Below, in pieces: positions 50,501-61,603 of a stretch of DNA of 64,000 nucleotides; the first letter of the stretch is position 1; each line of letters begins with the position of its first letter. The notes under the pieces are model-generated. The model worked only from the letters and a program-made list of their open reading frames with translations. It did no database searches and had not been told where the DNA came from. The DNA comes from Sporothrix humicola (taxonomy: Eukaryota > Ascomycota > Sordariomycetes > Ophiostomatales > Ophiostomataceae), in assembly GCA_021396245.1 (NCBI GenBank), contig WNYE01000014.1, positions 1 to 64,000 of the forward strand. Direction: 5' to 3'. Both the position numbers and the translations under genes were made by a program.

Positions 50501-50882
50501 ATTGCGGGTGGCGGACGCAGACTGCGAGGCCTGCAGCTGTGAGCGCGCCCAGTTGAGGGTGCAGTGTTTGCTGGTCTTGAGGCAGTATGAGCATGGCCGA
50601 TACTCGACCTCGAGGATTGGGGCGCCATTGGCGGCTGCTGTAGATTCTTTGGGTTAGGTACAGACGGGACACACGATATGTGAAGACAAAACGGGCGGGG
50701 GTGGCCGGCGATATCACATTCCGGAACCGGAAACACTTACCAGCAGGATCGAGTCCGAGCACGGAATCGCTCTTGTCGGATTCCGCGAGCGAGCCACGGC
50801 GGAGAGTCTCGCGCAACGACGGCGCATCGCAGGCCCGTTTGGCCTTGCGACACTGGTCGCAGGAGTGATTTTGGCGTCTCAT
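47582..50882 (-). CDS. AlcR-type Zn2Cys6 transcription factor with extended zinc-cluster loop
   Basis: Exons 50882-50741 and 50637-47582 give 1065 aa; the 103-bp intron (GTAAGT...CTACAG) lies inside the zinc cluster. The ATG at 50882 is the only in-frame ATG after an upstream TGA. The DNA-binding domain begins at the N-terminus: MRRQNHSCDQCRKAKRACD (C8, C11, C18), then a 44-residue loop, then CSYCLKTSKHC (C63, C66, C73) and TLNWARSQ. The QNHSCD-CRK-KR-CDAP start and C-x(6)-C-x-x-NW-x-x-SQ end resemble Aspergillus AlcR, whose cluster is also asymmetric with a longer loop than usual. Sordariomycete sugar regulators of the COL-26/BglR type are an alternative relative. A Gln/Ala stretch (about residues 95-125) follows, and the C-terminal two thirds look like the helical fungal regulatory domain. 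Regulon and inducer are unknown. Confidence 0.88.
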
Positions 50883-53698
50883 GCCTACGGAGCCCGGGAC
50901 GGACAGTGGCAATGGAGTTTGCGGGGCAAAGGTGTAGCGGAAGGTGGGTCAGAGAGAAGACGCGAGATAGATGGAGCGTTTGAGCTGGCAAGGTGTCGTC
51001 GTGGCCGAGTATCGTAGTATCAGTCGATGTCGTCGTGAGGCGTTATGCCAGCCGTTAATCGTAATGTGTCGTCGAGTGGTCGTGTCGTTGTCGATATCGT
51101 CGTCGTAGCAGTATTGCAGTATGCTGAACGTAGTGACGTGGGCTCGGCGACTTTTCCAACAAGCAATGGCTGGCGACTGTTGGTTCCTTTTGCAGGGTCC
51201 TTGATCCTGAGTCGTCAAATGCTGCGGTACTTTTGTGTCCGAGGGGCGAGCAAGGCACGGGTTGGTTGAGCAAGATATGGGATGTGGGATGTACGTGATT
51301 CTGGTGAGGGTTTGGAGCAAACGCGAGGTCGTGCAAAAAACGAGGTTGAGAAGCGGAGAGGAGGCGATTAGAGAATTAGAGGAGAATTGAGGACCGTCGG
51401 GTTCGAAGAAACAGACCAGCGGAGTCTTGGGAAAGTCTTGGGTCTGGCAGGGCAAGGTGCAAAGGGAGAAACAAAGACTGGAGTCTGGAGACGGGCAGTT
51501 CGCCTGAGGGCAAAAGAGGGCAGGAACGCTCCAGGCGGTGCCAGTGGGAAGGAGCCAGGACGGGGGAACAAAAAGAGACAAAAGAGACTGAGAAAAGAGA
51601 CAAGACCTGGAGGCCGAGCCTGTCTAGGGGTATCCGGTGCGCCGAAAACTTCCACTTCCCCGCATTTATACTGAGCTAGACAGGGCCGATTTCACGTCGA
51701 GGGGCAATAACCTATGGAAATGTATGAAATAACAGAGGGTCAACAGCGTGAATATGGGGGGCAGCGCAGGGGAAAAGAAGGGGAAAGATGGGAAAGTACG
51801 GAGTGCGGTCGATCCAGGTGTCAGAAGCGAGGTTGCTCGAGTGTTGAGAAGGAGCGCCCCAGAGAGAAGGCCCCGAAGAAGCAGAGAATGTTCCAAAGCG
51901 TGGACATCACCCCATACAATATGCATCCAGGCGCAGGATGGACGGGGGCTAGCGAATGGGACGCTGACGGGGTCGGGCTTGTCTGGGGAAGGAACACGGT
52001 GAGTCGGGACAGAAAAAAATAAGGAAGGAGGGATTAAGAAAGAGTCTATTTACTGGGCCTCCCTGGGGCTGCGATTTATATTTTGATACTGGGGATGTTG
52101 AGATGTTGGGAAGGCACGTGGCATTACATTACACGTATTACCACCAACCCCAACTCCATCCGGCACACGCTTTTGGGGCGGGACTGCCGGACGCTCCTGC
52201 TTTCCTACTCGGCCACATCGTCAGTGTTGCTGCTCTGAGAGGCGAAGGAGCAACAAGTCGGGGAAACGAGCAAAGAGGGAAAGAGCAACGGTGATGCCCA
52301 GAGACACTTGTTCTTTGGGGTTCTCCGCCCTTCTGAGCCTGGGCCTCTGCGCCTTCCCCTCTCGTCAGTCTCCCCGTCTCGTCACCTCACTCCTTTTTTT
52401 TTCTTTCTTTTCGTGTTGCTCGTCCCTCGTCAGGATCTGCTCCTCCTTCACCACCATCCCCTCCACCAAATCTCGTCTATGTGCCTGCACCGCAGGTTTT
52501 GTCCATCTTATCCCTCTTTGGCACGCCATCCCCGACGTATGCAGACAATATTGACGCCCAAGGGCCAGCCGCAGCCCCAGCAAGCAGGCATCTCGAGGAA
52601 AAAGAAACAACACATCGAATAAATTTGCAGAAAAAACAAACATACGGTGAGCTTGTCCAAGGTGGCAAGCGAGCAGTCAACGGGACAAAGAACCAGGCGA
52701 CCCCAACATGTTAGTCGAGGTACTACAGAGGTACAAGTGTGCCGTTCACTACACCAAGCAGGGCACCAAACGGCACCAACGCGTCATCCTGGTTGGCGAG
52801 TCGGATTGTTTCCCCTGGCATGGTGCTGTCTTGGGCATGCGTCTCGCGCACAGGCTTACTGGCATTGTTACTACACGTGACCTCGATTCGATCGAGGTGC
52901 ATCGAAAAAAGATGCACAGACTATCCAGAGGTGCAAAACGGCGTTGGACAATGTGACCTTTGCACCCGTGGACGTGGTGAGCTTCTTCCTGGTTCGTGCA
53001 AGCTGCAAGCGAATGGCGGCGGGATACAGGGGGCTATCGGGGACTTGGCGGGGTTTAGGCCTCGTTTGGTGGGCACTTTGACAGCCAATTTGAAGCTATC
53101 AGAAGAGGGACAGCAGTGACTACGATCAGAAAGAGGTAAGGCTGGGCGAGAGACACTGGCACTGACAGGCAATGGCTGACCAAAAAAAAAAAAAAAAAAA
53201 AATCACACTGGCAAAACATATTGAAAAATAGGCAATAAACTAGGACTAAAAAATAAGTAAGAGAAGACAGCACAACCTGCTCAACGACCAGAAAAGAGGA
53301 AAAAGTCGAGAGGGGAACAAAGGTGAAAGGCGGCGAAAAACCACGCAAAAAGAACACTCACCAACACTGCCCTCCCAACAGATCCATCAAAGCAAAACCT
53401 GGCTGGCGGCGATATCCCACAATTCGCAGGCGGCCCATATCACGTCAAGAGGACCCACAAACGTCTGTTTCCGCGCGCATTATTGGCCCGTCAAACGTAA
53501 TCCAATCTCGCAGCTTGCGGGGGTCACCACTGTGGATGTATTGGAATCTCGAGGTCCAGAGCTTCCAGAGCTTCCAGAGCGGCTCGCGCAACAATTGCAC
53601 CCCCGCTCAAAGAACACTGCCGCCCACCGACCAAAGCTTACTTGTGCCTCGCCCACCAGCGCCTTTCCCTTCCGCGCTACTCCAACAAAGGAACCGTC
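50883..53698. other. Intergenic upstream of the zinc-cluster gene
   Basis: About 2.8 kb containing the regulator's promoter and leader, with purine-rich plus-strand sequence at about 51.35-51.6 kb (pyrimidine-rich on the transcribed minus strand), and the 3' side of the esterase gene. A 21-A homopolymer lies at 53182-53202. Frames of up to 126 codons on the plus strand lack domains. No gene is supported. Confidence 0.5.
53182..53202. repeat. Poly(A) homopolymer
   Basis: Twenty-one consecutive A residues lie on the plus strand, about 0.5 kb beyond the 3' end of the esterase gene. Confidence 0.95.
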
Positions 53699-54946
53699 TT
53701 ACTTGGATGCAGCCAGGCCCTTGTAGACCTCAGCCTCGACGCCCACCCACAGGCCCAGGACCTTGAGATCGGCAAAAGGCAGGATCTGCGTGCAGAGGAT
53801 GCCCGCAACGCCGTTGTCACGGTCGCACCACCACCAGGCGTTGATCAGACCGGCCCAGTGCACGGTATTGACAGAGCGGCCAGTGCCGTCGCTGTTGGCC
53901 AGCATAAAGGTAAGACCCCAGCCCTGCGGCGGGTTGCCGGCGGTGGGGTACAGCTCGCCGACAGGGTTGGTCAGCTCGGGCATGGCAGCGGGAATGGGCT
54001 GACGGGAGCTGTTGGGGAACTGGGGGATCTGGTTCTTGAACATCTCATCGACGGTCTCCTTCTTTAGGATCCTGGCGCCAGTGCGCGGGCATGTGCCGTC
54101 GTTGAGTAGCACGGCGAGCACCTTGGCGTACTCGCCGGGCTTAGCGAACATACCAGCACCACCGCTGCTGAAGATCTTGGACACCTCATCCTTATTGTTG
54201 AGGTCCACGACGAGCGGCGCGCGCTGCAGGTGGTTGCGGTGGCGCAGGATACCGTCCGGCTGGCGGAAGTGGCAGTATGCCAGTTTGGTGCGCATCTCGG
54301 CAGTCGGGATCATGTTCATGTTGTTGAGGCCCAGCGGCTGCAGGATGTACTTCTGCATGTATGCGTTGAGCGACAGGCCTGTAGCGCGCTCGAGGACAAC
54401 ACCGGCCCAGTCGATGTTGGTGCCGTACTCCCAGCCCTCGCCCGGCTGGAAGAGCAGAGGGGTCTTGATGTCCTCAAAGCGGCCCGTGAACTCGTCAATG
54501 CCGGCCGGGAAGCCCCAGTCGCGCAGACGCTCGTTGAAGAAGGAGTAGCCGAAGCCGGCGGTGTGGGTTAGCAGCATGCGCAGCGTGATGGCCTTCTTCT
54601 GGGGTTCGGTGCCGCCTTCCTTCTTGAGCACGATCAGGTTGGTCAGCTCAGGGACAAGCTGGGCGACCTGGGCGCCGTCGTCGAGGCGCAGGATGCCCTG
54701 CTCGACGAGCTGCATGACGGCAACACCCGTCAGCATCTTGGTGCATGAGGCAATCCAGTAGATGTTTTCGACGGTCATGGCCTCGGACGACACCAGGCCG
54801 CGCTTGCCGGCGGCGTGCGCAAACAGCTCATTGCCGCTCTTGTCGACGACAACGACGGTGGCGCCGGGAATGTCCGTGGTCGGGTCGGCGCAGGCCGAGT
54901 CGACGATGCCACGGAGGTTGGACAGGGTCTCTTCGCTGAGAGGCAT
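53699..54946 (-). CDS. Beta-lactamase-fold serine esterase/transesterase (class C-like, LovD/EstB type)
   Basis: Single exon, 415 aa, ATG at 54946. It has the serine beta-lactamase/penicillin-binding fold motifs: nucleophile motif S67-C-T-K70 (YWIASCTKMLTG), the Tyr motif Y174-G-T-N (GWEYGTNIDWAG), and HWAG near the C-terminus at the position of the KTG motif. The block LLTHTAGFGY at about residues 125-134 is typical of this family. There is no signal peptide or membrane helix, so it is probably cytosolic. Fungal members include esterases and acyltransferases such as LovD; true beta-lactam hydrolysis is not implied. The last residues (ASK) are not a standard peroxisomal signal. It is divergent from a Baeyer-Villiger monooxygenase gene, whose ester or lactone products would be natural substrates; that link is inferred from context. 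Confidence 0.92.
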   Translation of the reverse strand: MPLSEETLSNLRGIVDSACADPTTDIPGATVVVVDKSGNELFAHAAGKRGLVSSEAMTVENIYWIASCTKMLTGVAVMQLVEQGILRLDDGAQVAQLVPELTNLIVLKKEGGTEPQKKAITLRMLLTHTAGFGYSFFNERLRDWGFPAGIDEFTGRFEDIKTPLLFQPGEGWEYGTNIDWAGVVLERATGLSLNAYMQKYILQPLGLNNMNMIPTAEMRTKLAYCHFRQPDGILRHRNHLQRAPLVVDLNNKDEVSKIFSSGGAGMFAKPGEYAKVLAVLLNDGTCPRTGARILKKETVDEMFKNQIPQFPNSSRQPIPAAMPELTNPVGELYPTAGNPPQGWGLTFMLANSDGTGRSVNTVHWAGLINAWWWCDRDNGVAGILCTQILPFADLKVLGLWVGVEAEVYKGLAASK

Positions 54947-57900
54947 GGTGAGGGTATGTCAGGGGGTATCAAAGTGTGTTTGTGGAAATGCAGAGTAAGA
55001 TGGTGTGCAGATGCAGTTGTGCAGTGTGCAGCTTGCAGTTGGCAGTTGGCAGTTGGCCGTTTCTGTGGTATCTCTTGAATGGTCAGTCGAGGCAACGTAC
55101 GCGCGCAGGAAGCCCAAGCAGCAATCGCAGCAGTTTTGTAGTCCACCGGACTCACGGGAACGATGGCAAGGGCACCCGATGGTCCACAAAGAGATCTTCA
55201 CGGCGGAGGACGACAAGTGAGGAGAACGTCGTAGTCTGCATAAAAACAATTTAAATTACGGCCAAAATATTGTCAAAAATAAAACAAAAAGGAAACAGAG
55301 AGACACACTACCAGATACCAACTCCGCAGTTGGCCACATTGTCCACAGAGGTTCGCCCGCGGCGGGACGAGAGGAAGTTTTTACTGAGTCGAGCTCCGGG
55401 CTGGATGCCGGCGTCATACCCGGCGAGCCAACCAGAATCATCCAAGGGACCAACACGCAAGTGCGGGACTGGCGCGGAAGGCTCATGAGGGATGCCTGAT
55501 GCGCAGAACAAGGCGAACATCCAACGGCTCGCCAAAAAGAGCGTCGAAAACAGCTCTAGTATGCGCCGGCGCAAAAAGCACCAAGAACCAGCTCAAGCTC
55601 GATATCTCGCACATTTGTCCCTCACTTGCACCCCCAGCGTTGCCTCCACGCCCAACCACCTCCAACAACCCAAGATCGTCCGCGTGCATGACAGTTGCTG
55701 GGCAGAGAAGGGATAGAACGACGAAAAAGACACCATGTGATGGACCGTCGAGGTCGAATGGATTGTCTGTTCGTCGTGGACAGTTTCTCTTTTTGATGCC
55801 TTGGTGCTCGGTGCGCGCGCGGCAGAGTATTTTTTCCATTTCATCATCTTGACTTGTTTAGTTTTGTTTGTTTTTGGCTTGGCTGTTCTGCTGTCCTCTT
55901 TTGTTTCGGTTTCCTTACGTGGTGTGTCTTGAGGCTTTCTCTTCTGGGCACAAGCGTTAAAGTTGCGGATCCGACAATGGTTGATGCTCGCGCGGGGAAA
56001 GTGGACTTTCCCTTCAGGTCGCTCTTGCCCTGTGTACCTACACCCCCCTCCCTCCCCTTTCACTGCGTAGATGTTGCTCATTTCCTGGAGATTTTATCTG
56101 GACAAATCTGGGGAAGGTGCGACTAACTCACTACAAAGTGAGGCTAGGAAGGCACGGCCGGTGTGTCCACCCCCGCTCCCGTCCTTTCCTCGTCTATCGT
56201 GTTTATTGCCCACACCCCCTTTCCCACCCGCCTTCACTGTTTTGCAAGCACTTTCACACGCCTTCGCGGCCTTCAAAAATTTCTCTCACCTTTCAGCCCC
56301 CATCTTCACAATCATTACGCTCCCCCCATCTTTCTTCCCCTCCCTTGACATGCATACATTGCGGTTCCGGACCCCAGATTTTGCGCCAAGAACAACAAAG
56401 TACGGGGTATTAGCGCATGCGGGGAATAACAGAAGGGCGATCTTGATTCCTCGGCCTTGTTGTCCCCAAACCTTTGAGACGCTCAACTCGAAGCCTGTGG
56501 CAAGCTCCAAATCAGGACAGGACAGCAATAGGCCAGCAAATTAGCCTGGTTTGAGACTTACACCCAGCCAGACTGCAAACTTGACCTGGTTGTGGTGCTG
56601 TGGTCTGTTTGCTGTCTGCGTTAATCCACCCTTGTTTTGATAGCCGACTTACATCATGCTTGTATTGCATTCTTGCGTGCACCAATCCTTCAAACTTGAG
56701 GCGGCACCGTCAACCAGATGGAAATAGATCAAACGGCTGCAAAGCCGTAGCTCACGCAGTGGATCTGGAAAGCGTGCGGCTTCAGGCGGAGTCGAGCGGT
56801 TCGATACTGGTCGTGGACCTCGAAAGCACGACGTTTCGTGTAGAGCGTTGCGGCTTTGTTGACGACGGCCGCGGTCTGCGTTAATTGGGACACAGCAGAT
56901 TATCCACAAGGGAATGAGGTAAGGCCCGCCTGGCACTTTTTATTCTTTTTCTGCTCCGCTGTCTTATTGAGGGAGACAGAAGCTGTGCAAACCTGACTCG
57001 GCTTCCGCCTTTGCTTTCTGACAATTCCTGCTAACAAGAGGCTGTCAAGTCTATGGGAAGGCTTCCTCTTCCTTTTCCCTTTCTTTCTTGGCTGCCATGA
57101 TCGTACGATATTTCGAAGATCACAAATTCTTGTCCGGAAAAAAATAAAAGAGAAAAAAGAGCGGATCCGTCAGTCCGCATCTAGAAAATTCTCCTTGTCA
57201 CAATGGTCACAGTCCTATCAGCTATTTTGTGAAGCTGGGGTGCTGTGGATGGGAAAGTCAACAAGTTTCCAGCAAATAGCATCACCGGCCGGTAGTCGTG
57301 TTGGCAAGGCTTTGCTTCCAACTTAATCAAATGCCAAATGCGATACAACCAACCAAGACATACCAACCACACAGGGCAGATCCCGTCGACAAGCAACACG
57401 AACTGCACACCTCCGTGGCCCCTCATCGAGTTGCCGTCAACTCCTTTGTCGACTTCCTCATGAAAGCGGATAAGCAACCCCCTGGAATCCGCGTTGGAGA
57501 TGCACGGTGTCGGACCGTTCTTGAGCTTTGCTCGTCTCTTTCTTCCATTCTTGTCTGAGATGCCACCTAGCTATCTCGACGATGTGAGTGGCTGGATCGA
57601 TCAGATGAGCTTGCTACCGAACGATATCCGAGGATAAGTGAAAAGATGACCATGATGCATGGGCATACGGAAAGAAAGATGCTGAACGAGATGCAATAAA
57701 CATTGCTTGTTTGAGCGATGTCTCTCGCACCCTCCCACACTTCCCCCAGATCTACCCCCCAAAACCCCAGAAAACTGTCTCCCCCAGATTGCATGTCGAC
57801 GATGCTGGTATCGAAGTCAGGCTAACCCTCATACCTTTCTTTTTGTTTTATTCCTTATTTTATTGTCTAACATGCAATACCATGCATCGGCAGGCCAATT

Positions 57901-59445
57901 TGGCCCCGCCCCGACCTCCCTCTCCCTTCCCCACTTACACTATTCCCCAGAGCTAGAAGCTTTTGCGGTCCATACCCCAGAAGCCAAAAACATGGCGTGG
58001 CCGTGTAAGTGCAACGGGAGAAAAATCGGGCAAATTACACAGCACCACTCAATTATATACCCCCATGCTCACTCACGCTGCCTCCTAGACTGTTTCCCAA
58101 GGACTCCGAGAGAACCCCAAGCACGCCGTGCCTTTTGCCCATAACATACCAAGAATACTCCGACGTCAATTCCCGTCTTTTCCCCAGGTCGCCTATAAGA
58201 GTATCAGAATTATGCTACAGAGAAGCATAGACACAGCCAATAGCAGAAGATGCATAAAGAAAGTACGAGCTGAGCACAGACAGAGGATATTGGCTGGCTT
58301 GGCTTGATACAAAGACGTGCGGAGATGGCCCTGTTTCTTTTCAAAGCTAGATGCACAGAGTAGTGCCAGTTCGAGCAAGTGCAAAGTACTCCGTACGCAC
58401 GTTGGACGATGGAAGGGTGTGAAACTATCAAGACACGATATGCCAGTAGTAGGCTCCTGCCCCCTCTCTCGCTTGTCGGAGCTTCCCCGTGACTGTGCCT
58501 GCTTGTAAGTTCTAACAGTATGGAGAGGCAGTCGTTGTCTCATAGATGCAGATAGTCCCAGCTACCTTTGCTAAACTTGCCCCATTCACATCTTCCTACT
58601 CGTTTTCCACCTAACGGTCTAAGCTGGTCTTGTTTGCAAGCCACCTTGATTGGTCCCCGTGCGTTCCATGCTATCCGTACGTGTCATGGATATATCGAGT
58701 AAATATACGAATACGTCCAAAGGCACAGAACTGCTGCTTCCGCGACGGCATATGTGGGCCACCTTCTTGGCTCTCTGCCCTACCTGGAAAGCTCTTTGGG
58801 ATTTGCCTTGTTCATTGTTATCCGTATTTGTCTATTTTGGTCAACTTGCTTTTGTTCTTACCCCTTGTCTGTCCATCCAGTGCCAGGACGGCGGTCAGTT
58901 GACCTTTCCCAAACTTTGATGCCTGCCAGCTGGGGTATAGTCTATACAAAGTATGGTTCATAGTCGTGAATCTGGACGACCGGCGAAATAGACCTTCGAC
59001 AATGGAATGCGTTCATTAGTTCGGCCCAACTGTTTTGGCACATAGCCGCGCAGCCGCACCAGGATCGTCGAGAGTCTGTCCATCCCAAGGGAGGGGAAAC
59101 GAGGGCGAGCACTGGGGAGGAAAGAGGAGGAGACGAGACAGGGTCTTTGGTTTTTGTCTTGGTCTGGCCGTTTGATAGTACACTCCCCCCATCACATCAA
59201 TGCCCTTAGTTTGGTCCATGTGGTCTATCTTTTGTTTGTCCATATCTCGCAGCCAATGACCGCCACTGGTATCCTTTTGCTTTTGTCCGGCCAAGCATGG
59301 AACCACAAGTTGGGTCTCGCATACCAAAGTTTATTGGGGTACTCTCCGGAGGGGAGGATGAATGAGGAGACGATGCGGAGATGGGAGGTGGATGGCGGGG
59401 TGTGGCATGATGCGAGCGGTCGGAGGCGAGACAGCATCGTTCTTT

Positions 59446-59480
59446 CTTTGGTCTCTTTGGTCTCTTTGGTCTCTTTGGTT
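59446..59480. repeat. 9-bp tandem repeat (GGTCTCTTT)
   Basis: Between three and four copies of GGTCTCTTT lie about 320-350 bp before the BVMO start codon. Confidence 0.85.
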
Positions 59481-59584
59481 GTTGGTGTGTCCGCAGCGAA
59501 CTTTGATGCTTGATCCGCGCCCGCACAATCATGTCTGGCCCCATCCATCTTGGTCCCTGAATACGTTTTTTGTCTATTTTTTTT

Positions 59585-59600
59585 TTGGTTCACGAACCAA
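59585..59600. promoter_or_regulatory. Inverted repeat before the BVMO TATA box (candidate operator)
   Basis: TTGGTTC-AC-GAACCAA has perfect 7-bp arms around a 2-bp spacer and ends a few bases before the TATA box, as expected for a site bound by a symmetric dimer. No regulator is identified. Confidence 0.45.
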
Positions 59601-59604
59601 CATT

Positions 59605-59612
59605 TATAAATA
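59605..59612 (+). promoter_or_regulatory. TATA box of the BVMO gene
   Basis: TATAAATA in the context TTTATAAATACCC lies about 190 bp upstream of the ATG. Confidence 0.6.
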
Positions 59613-59796
59613 CCCGACTCGCTTGACTGCCGGAGCTGGGAAAGATATAAGAGAGAGCCAGAGCCATCTCAACATCTTGACTTTCATCTTCCATCTCCAT
59701 CATCATTTTGCCTTTTCCGAAACTTTATACCCCAACATCGTTCCTTCATATTTCAGCGAAACATATCTCAACACACATCCATCCCAAACCGACATC

Positions 59797-61603
59797 ATGG
59801 GCGAGCCAATTCCCAGCCACCCTCCCAAGAAGTTCAACACGGAGCTTACGGACTACTCGGTTCAGCATGCCGAGAAGACCGGCCCGTACGCCGACAACCT
59901 TGAGGTCGACGCCCTCGTCGTCGGTGCCGGCTTTGGTGAGTTTTGCGCAGACATCCCGGTCATCCCTGACCATATATGAATGGGCACATAATTTTGTGCC
60001 TCTTTGTGCCTCATTATATTGGCCTTTCTAACACATCTCAGCCGGTATCTTCATGCTCAAGACCCTCCGCGACCGCGGCCTGAAGACGGTCATCTTCGAG
60101 GCCGGCAACGACACCGGCGGAACCTGGAGATGGAACTGCTACCCGGGTGCTGGCGTGGATTCGGAGGTCCCGGAATACGAGTTCTCGTTCCCCGAAGTTT
60201 GGAGTACGTGGAACTGGACGTCGAACTATCCCAACTACCAGGATCTGCGCAACTATTTCGACCACGTCGACAAGGTTCTGGGCATCAAGAAGGACTGCGC
60301 CTTCAACACGGTCGTTGTTGGCGGCCACTTTGACACCAACGAGGGCCGCTGGCACATTAAGACTGAGGACGGCCGCACCACTAAGGCCAAATACCTGGTG
60401 CTCGGCACCGGTTTTGCTGCCCGCCGCTACATCCCCGACTGGCCGGGCATGGACAAGTTCAAGGGTGTTGTGCACCACTCGTCGTTCTGGCCCGAGGAGA
60501 AGGTCGAGGTCAAGGGCAAGAAGTGCGCCGTCATCGGCACTGGTGCTTCTGGTGTGCAGATTGTCCAGGCCTGGAATCCCGAGGCCGGCGAGGTCAAGGT
60601 TCTGCAGCGCACGCCCAACCTGGCCATCCCCATGCGCAAGCGCGCTCTGACCGACGAGGAGCAGAACAAGCGCAAGACGTACTACCCCGAGCTGTTTAGT
60701 CTGCGCGAGAAGAACTTTGCCGGCTTCTTCTACGGCTGGCTCGAGAAGAACACCTTTGACGACCCGCCAGAGGTCCGCCGCGCCCTGTACGAGAAGGTCT
60801 GGCAGGAGGGCGGCTTCCGCTACTGGGTCGCGCTCTACAAGGACACGCTGCTCAACGCCGACGCCAACCGCGAGGCGTACAACTTCTGGCTCGAGAAGAC
60901 GCGCGAGCGCATTGGCGACCCGCGCCTGCGCGACATCCTGGCGCCCAAGGAGCCGCCCCACTTCTTCGGTGTCAAGCGCCCCTGCCTCGAGAACAACTAC
61001 TTTGAGCAGTTCAACCGCCCCACGGTCGACGTCATTGATGTCAAGGACAACCCGATCAAGTGCTTCACCGAGACCGGCATCCAGCTCGCCGACGGCACCG
61101 TCCACGAGTTTGACGTTGTCGCCGTCGCCACGGGCTTCGATGTCGTCACGGGCGTCATGACCCAGCTCGGCCTCAAGAGCGTCAACAACACCGAGCTCAC
61201 CGAGTCGTGGGCCAACGGCGCCGAGACTTATCTCGGTACCACCGTCTCGGGCTACCCCAACATGTTCCACATCTACGGTGTGCACGGCCCTACTCTGCTG
61301 AGCAACGGCCCGTCGACCGTCGAGGTGCAGGGCCGCTGGATCGCCGACGCCATCGAGAAGATGGAGTACAAGGGCATCAAGTACATCAACCCCAAGGACT
61401 CGGCCGCCAAGGCGTGGAAGCAGCGCATCATCGACATCAACAACATGACGCTCTTCCCCACCACCACCTCGACCTACATGGGTGGCAACGTCCCCGGCAA
61501 GAAGTACGAGCCCATGTGCTGGGCTGCCGGTATCCCCGCCTACGTCACCGAGATCCGCGCCGCTCTCGACGACATGGGTGGCTTCGATGTCGTCAAGAAG
61601 TAA
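59797..61603 (+). CDS. Type I Baeyer-Villiger monooxygenase (FAD/NADPH)
   Basis: Exons 59797-59935 and 60042-61603 give 566 aa. The 106-bp intron (GTGAGT...TCTCAG) interrupts the FAD-binding glycine loop, which splicing restores as GAGFAG (residues 43-48). Further hallmarks are GGTWRWNCYPGAGVD after the second strand of the FAD domain, the Baeyer-Villiger fingerprint FKGVVHHSSFWP (residues 186-197, matching FxGxxxHxxxWP), and a second Rossmann loop GTGASG (212-217) for NADPH. Length and motif order are those of cyclohexanone-monooxygenase-like enzymes. The enzyme inserts one oxygen atom of O2 next to a ketone carbonyl to give an ester or lactone. There is no targeting signal, so it is probably cytosolic. 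Codon use is strongly biased to C/G at third positions, suggesting good expression. The esterase gene transcribed away from it could process its product. Confidence 0.95.

Larger units (their letters stand above)
54947..59796. other. 4.85-kb divergent interval between esterase and BVMO
   Basis: It contains both promoters and no convincing gene; frames are short and lack domains. Visible elements are a GCAGTTG x3 direct repeat at 55034-55058, a TACTCCGTAC motif at 58387-58396, a 9-bp repeat at 59446-59480, an inverted repeat at 59585-59600 and a TATA box at 59605. AlcR-like core sites (WGCGG) occur, e.g. TGCGG at 59374 and CCGCA at 59491, but by eye not clearly above chance. Confidence 0.5.

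Noticed and set aside
50883..50912. Ten extra N-terminal residues on the zinc-cluster protein
   Set aside because: That longer frame begins at TTG; the first ATG after an in-frame TGA is at 50882.
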